From Mariniblastus sp. (lineage in GTDB: Bacteria > Planctomycetota > Planctomycetia > Pirellulales > Pirellulaceae): a stretch of DNA of 64,000 nucleotides. The stretch spans positions 62,001 to 126,000 of the forward strand of contig JAQXDZ010000081.1 of NCBI GenBank assembly GCA_029251085.1, in the 5' to 3' direction. Each line of letters begins with the position of its first letter. Position 1 is the first letter of the stretch. The translations under genes were made by a program, and so were the position numbers. Under the pieces are notes generated by a model. It made no database searches, had not been told where the DNA came from, and saw only the letters and a list, made by a program, of their open reading frames with translations. Positions 38,978 through 46,741 of this stretch are shown here, in pieces.

Positions 38978-39036
38978 CGTAGCTAACTTTTAGTATCTAA
39001 ATCTGAAAATTTGATCGATTTTTAACGGACAAAGTC

Positions 39037-39297
39037 ATGGCTCGCGTTTGTGAAGTATGTGGAAAAGGCCCTCAGATGGGCAATCGTGTCGAAACGCGTG
39101 GTAAAGCCAAGTATCTCGGTGGTGTCGGTACTAAAAAGACTGGGATTACCCGTCGACAGTTCCGTCCCAACCTGCAGAAAGTCCGAACTGCTATCCCCGG
39201 TGGCGGAACAAAAACTCTCAAAGTTTGCGTTCAGTGCATCCGCAGTGGAGCGATTCGAAAAGCAGTCAAGCAAAAGCCATTCAAATTACCTTCGTAA
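39037..39297 (+). CDS. rpmB: 50S ribosomal protein L28
   Basis: An 86-residue basic ribosomal protein. The typical opening CEVCGKGPQMGN is followed by TKRQF-like TRRQFRPNLQKVR and VCVQCIRSGAI. It has both CxxC pairs, so it is the zinc-binding (C+) form of L28. It has its own promoter-like sequence upstream. rpmG, a common partner, is not adjacent. Confidence 0.96.
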   Translation: MARVCEVCGKGPQMGNRVETRGKAKYLGGVGTKKTGITRRQFRPNLQKVRTAIPGGGTKTLKVCVQCIRSGAIRKAVKQKPFKLPS

Positions 39298-39490
39298 TTG
39301 CTCTCTGGCTTAAGCTGTTTTAAAGAAGCTCTGTCTAGATTAGCGCAAACACCTTTTCGCAAACCTAGTTTTGTTCCTCAGATCGAAACGTTATGCTTAG
39401 GCTTGTCTAGGCGGCCCTTGAATTGTTATCGAACAAGGTTTCCGCTCCGCGTACTGTCACAAGTTGACCATTGATCCCGTGGAATCTCTT

Positions 39491-39799
39491 ATGCCCGAGA
39501 CACCTGAGCAACCAACCGTTAATCAAGTTGCAAAGCTTGCACGGATACACCTCGACGAGCAGCAACTAACGTCTTCGGGCGAAAAACTGAAACAGATCCT
39601 CGAGTTTGTAAGCCAGCTGGAACAGGTTGAGCTTCCCAAGGACATCGAACCTTTTTTTGGAGCCATCGAATCGGTGAATGCGATTCGAGAGGACAACCTT
39701 CAGACGAGTGTTCCCCGCGAGAAAATCTTAGATAACGCTCCTGAATCGGATGGAGAATTCTATTTGGTTCCTCCCGTTTTTCGAAATACGGATTCGTAA
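39491..39799 (+). CDS. gatC: Asp/Glu-tRNA amidotransferase subunit C
   Basis: A 102-residue helical subunit that clamps GatA to GatB in the tRNA-dependent amidotransferase. The family hallmarks VAKLARIHLDE and the later AIR.D...S motif (NAIREDNLQTSVPREKIL) with the C-terminal FYLVPPV are visible. The ATG at 39491 is chosen; the frame extends nine codons upstream to a TTG but without family similarity. It is the first gene of gatC-gatA-gatB, 37 bases before gatA. Confidence 0.93.
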   Translation: MPETPEQPTVNQVAKLARIHLDEQQLTSSGEKLKQILEFVSQLEQVELPKDIEPFFGAIESVNAIREDNLQTSVPREKILDNAPESDGEFYLVPPVFRNTDS

Positions 39800-39836
39800 T
39801 TTAAGAATTGGACTTTCCATTTAACTGGACCAACAC

Positions 39837-41309
39837 ATGACTCTTTCAGCTTTGAATGCTGACGTAATCGTCGACCAACTCAACGCTGGAGAAGTCACGG
39901 CAACTGACTGTGTTCAGCACTTCCTCGATCGCATCCAAGTTCACAATGCAGAGTTGAATGCATTCATCCGTGTTTCCGAATCCGCACTTGAGCAGGCCGA
40001 AGCGATCGACCAACGGAGAAAAGCCGGGGAATCCTTAGGGTGTCTCGCAGGTCTCCCGATTGCCATTAAAGACGGGATTTGCGTTTCCGGACAACCGACG
40101 ACTGCGGGATCGAAAATGCTGGAGAATTTTTCGCCTCCCTACGATGCAACTATCGTCGAACGACTTAAGTCTGCCGACGCGATCATTATCGGCAAAACGA
40201 ACATGGACGAGTTTGCGATGGGCAGCTCGACCGAAAATTCTTTTTTCGGACCAACCAACAACCCTTGGGCAACCAACCGCGTTCCGGGCGGCTCAAGTGG
40301 AGGTTCTGCAGCCTGTGTTGCCGCTCGGTTAGCCCCCGTCGCGATTGGTTCTGACACAGGTGGCTCGATTCGCCAACCCGCCTCGTTCTGTGGAATCACT
40401 GGCCTAAAGCCTTCCTATGGAAGAGTCAGTCGTTATGGATTGATTGCCTTTGCGAGTAGCCTCGATCAAATTGGTCCCATGACACGGACCGCAAAAGAAT
40501 CAGCGCTGCTGATGTCGGTCATCGCAGGATTCGATCCACGTGACTCAACTTCCTCCAAAGAGCAAGTCTCAGATTTCCTGAAGAGCCTTGAAACTCCACT
40601 GGCGGGCGTGCGAATTGGGGTCTGTCGAGACCATTTGAACGAAGGACTCGACGTAGAGGTCAAAACAAAAATCAACGATGCCATTTCCGTGTTCAAGCAA
40701 CTCGGGGCGAACATCGAAGAAATTGAGCTACCGCAGACAAAGTCGGCTATTGCAGCCTACTACATTATTGCGCCGTGCGAAGCTTCCAGTAATCTGGCAC
40801 GCTACGATGGCGTCCGGTATACCTTTCGGGCACAGGCGAATGACCTCGAAGAGATGTATCGCAACACGCGGGGACAAGGGTTTGGTGACGAAGTCAAACA
40901 ACGGATCATGCTGGGAACCTACGCCCTGAGTTCGGGCTATTATGAAGCCTACTATTTAAAGGCTTCGAAAGTTCGACGCATGATCAAACAAGACTACGAC
41001 GAAGCATTTAAAAAGGTTGACCTAATTTTGGGCCCAACAACGCCAACTCCCGCATTCAAACTGGGACAACACACCGAGGATCCTCTCGCGATGTATCTCG
41101 CAGACATCTATACCGTCTCGGCGAATTTAGCTGGAATCCCTGCCATTTCGGTTCCTGTCGAACCATCGAGCACTGGGCTGCCAATTGGACTCCAATTGCA
41201 AGGGCGAGCATTCGAGGAAAACACCTTACTACGAGCCGCTCATCAATTTCAAAACGAAACACTTTGGCATACGGCGAGCCCCTCGGAGCCATGGAGGACA
41301 CAGTCTTGA
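39837..41309 (+). CDS. gatA: Asp/Glu-tRNA amidotransferase subunit A
   Basis: The glutaminase subunit, releasing ammonia from Gln for the transamidation of Asp-tRNA(Asn) and/or Glu-tRNA(Gln). It is a 490-residue amidase-signature protein with an intact Ser-cisSer-Lys triad: Lys78 (AIKDG), Ser153 (GGSSGGSAA) and Ser177 (GSDTGGSIRQPA). The length is normal. Its stop region overlaps the start of gatB, which indicates translational coupling. As a dedicated GlnRS is also encoded, the main substrate may be Asp-tRNA(Asn). Confidence 0.97.
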   Translation: MTLSALNADVIVDQLNAGEVTATDCVQHFLDRIQVHNAELNAFIRVSESALEQAEAIDQRRKAGESLGCLAGLPIAIKDGICVSGQPTTAGSKMLENFSPPYDATIVERLKSADAIIIGKTNMDEFAMGSSTENSFFGPTNNPWATNRVPGGSSGGSAACVAARLAPVAIGSDTGGSIRQPASFCGITGLKPSYGRVSRYGLIAFASSLDQIGPMTRTAKESALLMSVIAGFDPRDSTSSKEQVSDFLKSLETPLAGVRIGVCRDHLNEGLDVEVKTKINDAISVFKQLGANIEEIELPQTKSAIAAYYIIAPCEASSNLARYDGVRYTFRAQANDLEEMYRNTRGQGFGDEVKQRIMLGTYALSSGYYEAYYLKASKVRRMIKQDYDEAFKKVDLILGPTTPTPAFKLGQHTEDPLAMYLADIYTVSANLAGIPAISVPVEPSSTGLPIGLQLQGRAFEENTLLRAAHQFQNETLWHTASPSEPWRTQS

Positions 41310-42817
41310 ACCCAACTTCCAGCCCACAATCGAACAACCGTCGCGCAGTACGATTTGACGACTCCCAAATCATAATTGGTCTCGAAGTCCACGTTCAGCT
41401 CGACACAGATTCCAAATTATTTTGTGGATGCTCTACTCGTTTTGGAGAAGCTGCTAATTCACAAACCTGCGTTGTTTGCACCGGAATGCCCGGCGCTCTT
41501 CCAGTTATCAACGAACGAGCTTTGGAACTTTCTATCCGTGCGGGACTCTCGCTCAACTGCCAGATCGCTCGCTCCACGAAATGGGACCGTAAAAACTACT
41601 TCTATCCGGATCTCCCCAAAGGCTATCAGATCAGTCAATTCGACCAACCCATCTGTGGACCGGGCCATCTCGACATTGAGCCCTCAGAACCGACAGGCCA
41701 AGCCAGGCGAATTCGAATCGAACGAGCACATCTGGAAGAAGACGCTGGAAAAAGCATTCACGACGAATCGGGCCGTAGACAAGACTCAAAAATTGACCTC
41801 AACCGAACGGGAACTCCACTACTGGAAATTGTCACCCAACCCGATATCAGGACCGCTGCTGAGGCAAAAGCGTTTCTCTCCGAACTGAAACTTATCTTAA
41901 ATTACATTGACGTCTCTGATTGCAACATGCAGCAAGGCAATTTGCGTTGCGACGCGAATGTTAACCTACATATCCCATTCGGTGACGAGCAAATTGCAAC
42001 TCCGATCGTAGAAATCAAGAACCTCAACAGCTTCCGAGCAGTCGAGCGATCAATCACACATGAAGCTCAACGTCAGTTTGAAGCTTGGCAAGAAAATGGC
42101 CTCACCATCGCTGACGCTCCTAAACAAACCCGCGGCTGGAACGACCATACCCAAACGACAACTCTTCAACGAGAAAAAGAAGATTCAGCTGACTATCGAT
42201 ATTTCCCTGACCCGGATCTGATCGCGGTAAAAATTGAAGATTCACAAATTCAACAAATTGAGTCGCAACTGGAACAATTACCTGCCGACCTACGCAAGTT
42301 ACTTGCCGAGCAATACAATTTAAAATCCGCAGATGCGTCCGTAATTGTTTCTCAGGGCAGGGGAGTGGTGGATTACTTTTTAGAAGTCGCCGATGGTTGC
42401 GAGGATAGCAAAATCGCAAACAACTGGATTGGCCAAGAAGTCCTTCGCCAACTCAATGAGTCGAACCAAACCATTCAGCAGTACCCGGTTTCTCCTCAGC
42501 AATTTACCGATCTATTAAAATTAGTCATCGCCGGAACACTCGATCAAACTCGTGGCAAAGAAGTACTCAATGCAATGGTCGCACATTGCATTTCGCCAGA
42601 GGAAGCCATCAAACAACTAGGCATCAAACCCGTCGACAACAGCGAACTGGTTACTCTTTGCGAAAAACTAATCGATGAGAACCAAGACGTGGTTGAACAA
42701 ATTCAATCTGGAAATGGAAAAGCGATCGGGATGCTGATTGGTAAAGCCAGAAAAATGAATCCCAATGCGAACCCAGGATTGGTTAAGGCAATGCTTGCAA
42801 AAATGATCTCTACGTAA
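41306..42817 (+). CDS. gatB: Asp/Glu-tRNA amidotransferase subunit B
   Basis: The tRNA-binding kinase/amidotransferase subunit, about 503 residues. It contains GLEVHVQL near the start, four zinc-ligand cysteines (CGCSTRFGEAANSQTCVVC), YFYPDLPKGYQISQ, a helical domain and the C-terminal YqeY-like tail ending MNPNANPGLVKAML. The TTG at 41306 is chosen because GGAGG lies eight bases upstream and the codon overlaps the gatA stop (TTGA). An ATG at 41291 would give five more residues but has poorer spacing. This completes gatCAB. Confidence 0.95.
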   Translation: MNPTSSPQSNNRRAVRFDDSQIIIGLEVHVQLDTDSKLFCGCSTRFGEAANSQTCVVCTGMPGALPVINERALELSIRAGLSLNCQIARSTKWDRKNYFYPDLPKGYQISQFDQPICGPGHLDIEPSEPTGQARRIRIERAHLEEDAGKSIHDESGRRQDSKIDLNRTGTPLLEIVTQPDIRTAAEAKAFLSELKLILNYIDVSDCNMQQGNLRCDANVNLHIPFGDEQIATPIVEIKNLNSFRAVERSITHEAQRQFEAWQENGLTIADAPKQTRGWNDHTQTTTLQREKEDSADYRYFPDPDLIAVKIEDSQIQQIESQLEQLPADLRKLLAEQYNLKSADASVIVSQGRGVVDYFLEVADGCEDSKIANNWIGQEVLRQLNESNQTIQQYPVSPQQFTDLLKLVIAGTLDQTRGKEVLNAMVAHCISPEEAIKQLGIKPVDNSELVTLCEKLIDENQDVVEQIQSGNGKAIGMLIGKARKMNPNANPGLVKAMLAKMIST

Positions 42818-43050
42818 TCTTTGCTTTTCCGAATTCACTTCTTAGGTGACCGCCCGGCTTACTCGAACCGCCAATGCCTGCCTGTACAATAATTCTGTTA
42901 GTGTCATCGCTTCCTGGACACTGGAGTCCATTCCGGTTGCCACAGCCATAATTTTGCTGTTATCTTTTACAGCATTGGATCGCGTACCCGCTGGGTTGGC
43001 GATCACGTCGGATCGCACTAACTGTATCTCAACTACTCTGGAGAATTACA

Positions 43051-43338
43051 TTGTCGAATTTGATGGAAGGACAGGTCGCCTCGGTGAACGCAAACGGTGA
43101 TCTGGTGACTGATATCTCAATCGAACAAATCGCACATGTTCCCCGAGACGAGTCCGTCCATATAAATTTCGGGGGACATGAAACGATCGGCCTTTACCCT
43201 GACCCACATGACCAGCCTGCAGCGACAATGGTCGCAAAGCTAAGCGACTCAGGTTTCCTCGAAGTCGGAATCGTGGGCATTAGCTTGAGCGAAATGTTGG
43301 GGATCAATGTAGGAGAGCCAGTTAAGATTGAGTGGTAA
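43051..43338 (+). CDS. Single-domain protein like the SAM hydroxide adenosyltransferase C-terminus
   Basis: A 95-residue protein resembling only the C-terminal beta-barrel of the SAM hydrolase/chlorinase (DUF62, SAM_HAT) family: a GQVASVNANGDLVTDIS opening, then SGFLEVGIVGISLSEMLGINVGEPVKI, the usual Gly...LEI...A..LG...G..V pattern. The N-terminal SAM-binding catalytic domain is missing and no companion is seen nearby. The TTG start at 43051 is supported by GGAG seven bases upstream; an ATG at 43063 is the alternative. Its function is unknown. Confidence 0.6.
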   Translation: MSNLMEGQVASVNANGDLVTDISIEQIAHVPRDESVHINFGGHETIGLYPDPHDQPAATMVAKLSDSGFLEVGIVGISLSEMLGINVGEPVKIEW

Positions 43339-43411
43339 CTTTTGCTCGGTTCCGACTGCCCAGTTCCGCTTGCTTGCAGCGAGGCAACATCAGAGAACCT
43401 CCGCGTTGAGA

Positions 43412-43870
43412 TCAACGCTTGGCTTGCTTTATTCCTTGATTACGGGCTTCACAGGCAAGACGATATGCCTCTTCTTCTCCATGACGATGAATTGAAAAAG
43501 ACCGAGTTCGCCGCCGTCCGTGGCCATCGGTCCACTGAGCAATCCAATACCAATAGGAGTAATCAAACTCACCGCGTCGGTCCGTTTGTTCATGCAGTCG
43601 AATCCCAACCTGTCCAGAACGGTTTCGAGCCGAAGGTTTAGCAGCCAAATCCTTTACAGAATAGCGTTTATATCTTTGATCAATCTCGTCGCGAAAAACT
43701 TTAGCTGCCTGCAATGCCAACCGCTTCCCACCGTGGCTCAGATCTGAGAAGTACTTTGAAAAACGCTCACCTCGCCGTTGGATCCGAACTTCCCAACCAC
43801 CATAAATTATCCGGCCTTCGCCCGGCACTTCAATTCTCGCAATATTACGCCGAGGATTTTTTCGTGCCAT
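43412..43870 (-). CDS. AP2-domain-containing protein
   Basis: A 152-residue basic protein. The C-terminal 60 residues (SGQVGIRLHEQTD..., WYWIAQWTD, RSFSIHRHGEEEAYRLACEAR) follow the AP2 DNA-binding pattern: a three-stranded sheet ending in a W.A.W strand, then a helix with EEA..LA. An upstream segment (YGGWEVRIQRRGERFSKYFSD..., LALQAAKVFRDEI) looks like a second copy of the same strand-helix unit, so two tandem AP2-like units may be present. The ATG at 43870 (MARKNPRRN) is chosen over an open extension. The protein is probably DNA-binding. Confidence 0.6.
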   Translation of the reverse strand: MARKNPRRNIARIEVPGEGRIIYGGWEVRIQRRGERFSKYFSDLSHGGKRLALQAAKVFRDEIDQRYKRYSVKDLAAKPSARNRSGQVGIRLHEQTDRRGEFDYSYWYWIAQWTDGHGRRRTRSFSIHRHGEEEAYRLACEARNQGIKQAKR

Positions 43871-44003
43871 TAATTCGGTTCTAACAACGGGAGAATGGTT
43901 GACCCGATCCTTCCCACTCTCCCAACTACGACCAGTTATGAAAACCTGAATGCCTAAGCACTCAAACTCAGAGCAGGAACCAAGAATCAAGCCTCTCGCT
44001 ATT

Positions 44004-44039
44004 AAACTACTTTAACCAAGAAAACTACTTTAACCAAGA
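44004..44039. repeat. Perfect tandem duplication, 2 x 18 bases
   Basis: aaactactttaaccaaga is present twice head to tail without differences. It is non-coding and lies between the ExbD-like operon end and the AP2 gene. Confidence 0.9.
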
Positions 44040-44078
44040 CGTTGGTGCAAACGAAGAGCAGAGCACGACGCCTATCGC

Positions 44079-45137
44079 TCACTGCGCGGAGGTTTTAAAG
44101 CCGGTTGGTCCACCCGAGATTCTCTTGCCGTGGTCCAGCGGCCAGCTTGCCATCTGAAAACCGTTTTCGTAGATCCATTTTTTGAGCGAGGCATGGGACT
44201 CAAAATCATTGGGATAGACCCAAATCGAAACTGTTGTTTTCCCCGGTTCGAAATCAGACAGCCTCTTTTGAAAATCCGAATCTCCCCCAAGAGCCGCCTC
44301 GATCGTTTCACCAATGAGCGGACTCGTGGGAAGCATCCTAAAGCCCTTGAAACTAAGGGTCGTCTGAGCATTCACCCCTCCCCCAACTCGATCGTAATTT
44401 GCCTTTACGATCAATTCGTATTGCATCCGATAATCATAAACTGGACCGACAACTGCAATCGCCTGTTCCTCTCGACTGAAATTTTCTGCATTCAGCCTGA
44501 CTTCGGAACTCACTTCGGACCTCATGAGTGAAATCAACTCACTCATCGGAACATAAGACAGCCGCCCGTTATTTAAACAGAAGTGAATTTCATCCGAAAA
44601 AACGGTCTTAGCAATTGGATTGGGGAAATGTTTAATGACCTCTGTTGAAGGCTCATTACTGAAAGAAATAGCCTTGGACTCTCGATTCAGCTCTGCTAAC
44701 TCGTCAATTAATTGTTTCTGCTGAACCTCAAAAGATTCCTTCTTTTCAAACTCAATCGCGGCGGTAGCATCAATTGCCGCGATTTTTTCTATTCGCGTTT
44801 TTTTAGCCGCTTTCAACTTCTGTTGTAGCAATTCGAGCCTAATCAAGTATTCATGTCGTTGGTCTGTTAACGCTGCTGCCAGTCTGTTCTCTTTCGCCTG
44901 TTTTTGCCCCAAAGCCTCGTTGTCCAACTGAAGTTTCTTGATCGTATCGCCCAAGCTTGCCTCAGATTCTTTGAGATCGTCAATTTGGGCTGCGAGGTCT
45001 TCACTCGGGGTGGCATGAACCCAGGACGCTGACGCCTGAGCACCAACGACCACGACCAAAATGATCAGAATTCCGACTAGGTTCGCGACAATGTCCAAAA
45101 ATGAATCTTGCCCCGTAGTAATTTGCTTGAGACTCAT
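44079..45137 (-). CDS. ExbD/TolR-like protein with coiled coil, membrane Asp retained
   Basis: A 352-residue protein with one N-terminal membrane helix (about 13-35). The start of the helix reads DSFLDIVANLVGILIILVVV, matching the ExbD/TolR pattern P-F-[IL]-D-V, so Asp16 is in the position of the proton-carrying Asp. A long coiled coil (about 45-140) and a globular extracytoplasmic domain of about 200 residues follow. It is the last gene of a three-gene unit; its ATG overlaps the stop of the preceding gene by four bases. It is probably the moving partner of the channel protein encoded at 46738-48333. Confidence 0.65.
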   Translation of the reverse strand: MSLKQITTGQDSFLDIVANLVGILIILVVVVGAQASASWVHATPSEDLAAQIDDLKESEASLGDTIKKLQLDNEALGQKQAKENRLAAALTDQRHEYLIRLELLQQKLKAAKKTRIEKIAAIDATAAIEFEKKESFEVQQKQLIDELAELNRESKAISFSNEPSTEVIKHFPNPIAKTVFSDEIHFCLNNGRLSYVPMSELISLMRSEVSSEVRLNAENFSREEQAIAVVGPVYDYRMQYELIVKANYDRVGGGVNAQTTLSFKGFRMLPTSPLIGETIEAALGGDSDFQKRLSDFEPGKTTVSIWVYPNDFESHASLKKWIYENGFQMASWPLDHGKRISGGPTGFKTSAQ

Positions 45138-46741
45138 TGTCGCGACTCCTCAATCAAGAGACCGCTGTTGTATAAAAGCCCATTCAATTCGGAAAATCGA
45201 GTCTCTCCTCCGGGCAACACAGTCACGCGAAGTTGCGGCTTCCAATAGCCATTTTTACCGGCGACACCCCAAGATTTAATTTGTCCCCAAATCTGTTCCA
45301 CCAACGGGTCAATTGCGTCTGCAGTGCCACCTGCCATTGGAATTTTCCTGCCAACAACACCGCCAGACTTCAACTCGAGATAATCAACGCCGCAGAACAA
45401 TCGCATGGGGCGGACGTATCCGGTTGCCCCCGCCGTTTTCGCTGGCAATGCCCAATTACTACCACGCTGATTTGCAACACTCAACGCAGACTGCAGATTT
45501 TCACCAGCAACCTCTCCCCCCGCTCCAGCGTTGGATTCGGCACGAGCGGCAGCCGCTGATGAGTTCGAGTCGCCGTTCGATTTTGTCCGCGAATTCTCGA
45601 AATCTCTCCGTTTTGATTTCATCGAAGCAACTAAATCAGCTGAAGATTTTGAATCGGGCGGGCGAACAGATCCACGAGGATTTGAGCGTTCCAGCCCATC
45701 TCCCATGCCCCTCGTCGTCGAGACAAACCCACCTTGCCCTCCGGAGACCCGAAGCCCCGGACGAGACCGCTCATTCGCAAACATTGCATCGCGGGCACGC
45801 TGAGATTCAATCACCGCGATCCGCGACTGCTGCCGCCCACGAGCTTCTTCGATCGCTTCTTTTACTTCTTCGACGAGCTGAGGGTCTTTTTTTCCAAAAC
45901 TCAAAACCTTACCGCCATCGACTAATTCATATCCGAATTCATCATCCCAGCTCTGCATTGCACGGCGGACCAACACAAACGTTTCAGCACCGTCCGGGCG
46001 AACAATCACCAACGGATAAGGATTCCCCTCTTTACCCACCAAATCATAACGCTCCCAATACTCTCGATTGGCAAGCAATGCCGAGTCGAGCATATTGCCA
46101 GGCTGAAGCGGCAAAACAAATTCATCTTTCCGCAACCGAATTCCGGAGGGTTGCAAGACGATCTCATCTTTTAAACATTCGATAAAAATAGGCCTTCTGA
46201 AGGTTCCACCACGCCCCCGATAAGGTTCGATGACGTATGTCGTTGGCTTGATTGCGGAGTTGTTCTCACGTTTTGTTGCGATCTTAGAACGTACTTGAAG
46301 AATCGAATCTTCCAACTTGGCCAACGCCTGCTTTCCCTCCTCTTCGGAAAATTTCTCAGAAGAAACAACGGGTTCGGATTCACTCTGAAGGCTATTCCAC
46401 TGCGCGATAACTGTTTCAAGCTCACGTTTGATCTTCCGTACTTCCCCCTCGAGATAACTTCGGTGGGACCGGGACTGTTGCAATTTCTCCAGAGCATCCG
46501 GACGCACCGAAGACATACCGTTGATGCGAATCTGATCCAGTGAGACAGAATCATTTAACTCAGCAATCTGCGCCTGTTTCTCAGAATCATCTTCTGCCTG
46601 CTTTTTCGCAGATTGTACATCTGCTGATTTCACGGCCATGACGAGCATTACAATCAAAACACCGAGTGTGCAGATCAACACTGCCAAAAATGGAAACAAC
46701 GAAACGCTGAGTTGAGATCGATTTTTTTTTCGCCGTCTCAT
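45134..46741 (-). CDS. ExbD/TolR-like protein with Ala in place of the membrane Asp
   Basis: A 535-residue protein with a basic start and one membrane helix (about 13-36, SLFPFLAVLICTLGVLIVML). It fits the ExbD pattern P-F-[IL]-D-V except that Ala replaces the Asp. A coiled coil (about 40-130) follows, then a globular domain (about 165-290) with aromatic and Arg/Asp-rich strands. A low-complexity Ser/Arg/Gly linker (about 310-420) leads to a final domain of about 110 residues. It overlaps both neighbours by four bases (ATGA-type). It probably pairs with the other ExbD-like protein. Confidence 0.6.
   Translation of the reverse strand: MRRRKKNRSQLSVSLFPFLAVLICTLGVLIVMLVMAVKSADVQSAKKQAEDDSEKQAQIAELNDSVSLDQIRINGMSSVRPDALEKLQQSRSHRSYLEGEVRKIKRELETVIAQWNSLQSESEPVVSSEKFSEEEGKQALAKLEDSILQVRSKIATKRENNSAIKPTTYVIEPYRGRGGTFRRPIFIECLKDEIVLQPSGIRLRKDEFVLPLQPGNMLDSALLANREYWERYDLVGKEGNPYPLVIVRPDGAETFVLVRRAMQSWDDEFGYELVDGGKVLSFGKKDPQLVEEVKEAIEEARGRQQSRIAVIESQRARDAMFANERSRPGLRVSGGQGGFVSTTRGMGDGLERSNPRGSVRPPDSKSSADLVASMKSKRRDFENSRTKSNGDSNSSAAAARAESNAGAGGEVAGENLQSALSVANQRGSNWALPAKTAGATGYVRPMRLFCGVDYLELKSGGVVGRKIPMAGGTADAIDPLVEQIWGQIKSWGVAGKNGYWKPQLRVTVLPGGETRFSELNGLLYNSGLLIEESRQ

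Noticed and set aside
42846..43100. Rightward frame between gatB and the SAM_HAT_C-like gene
   Set aside because: It overlaps the supported start of the next gene, and it lacks a ribosome-binding site and family similarity.
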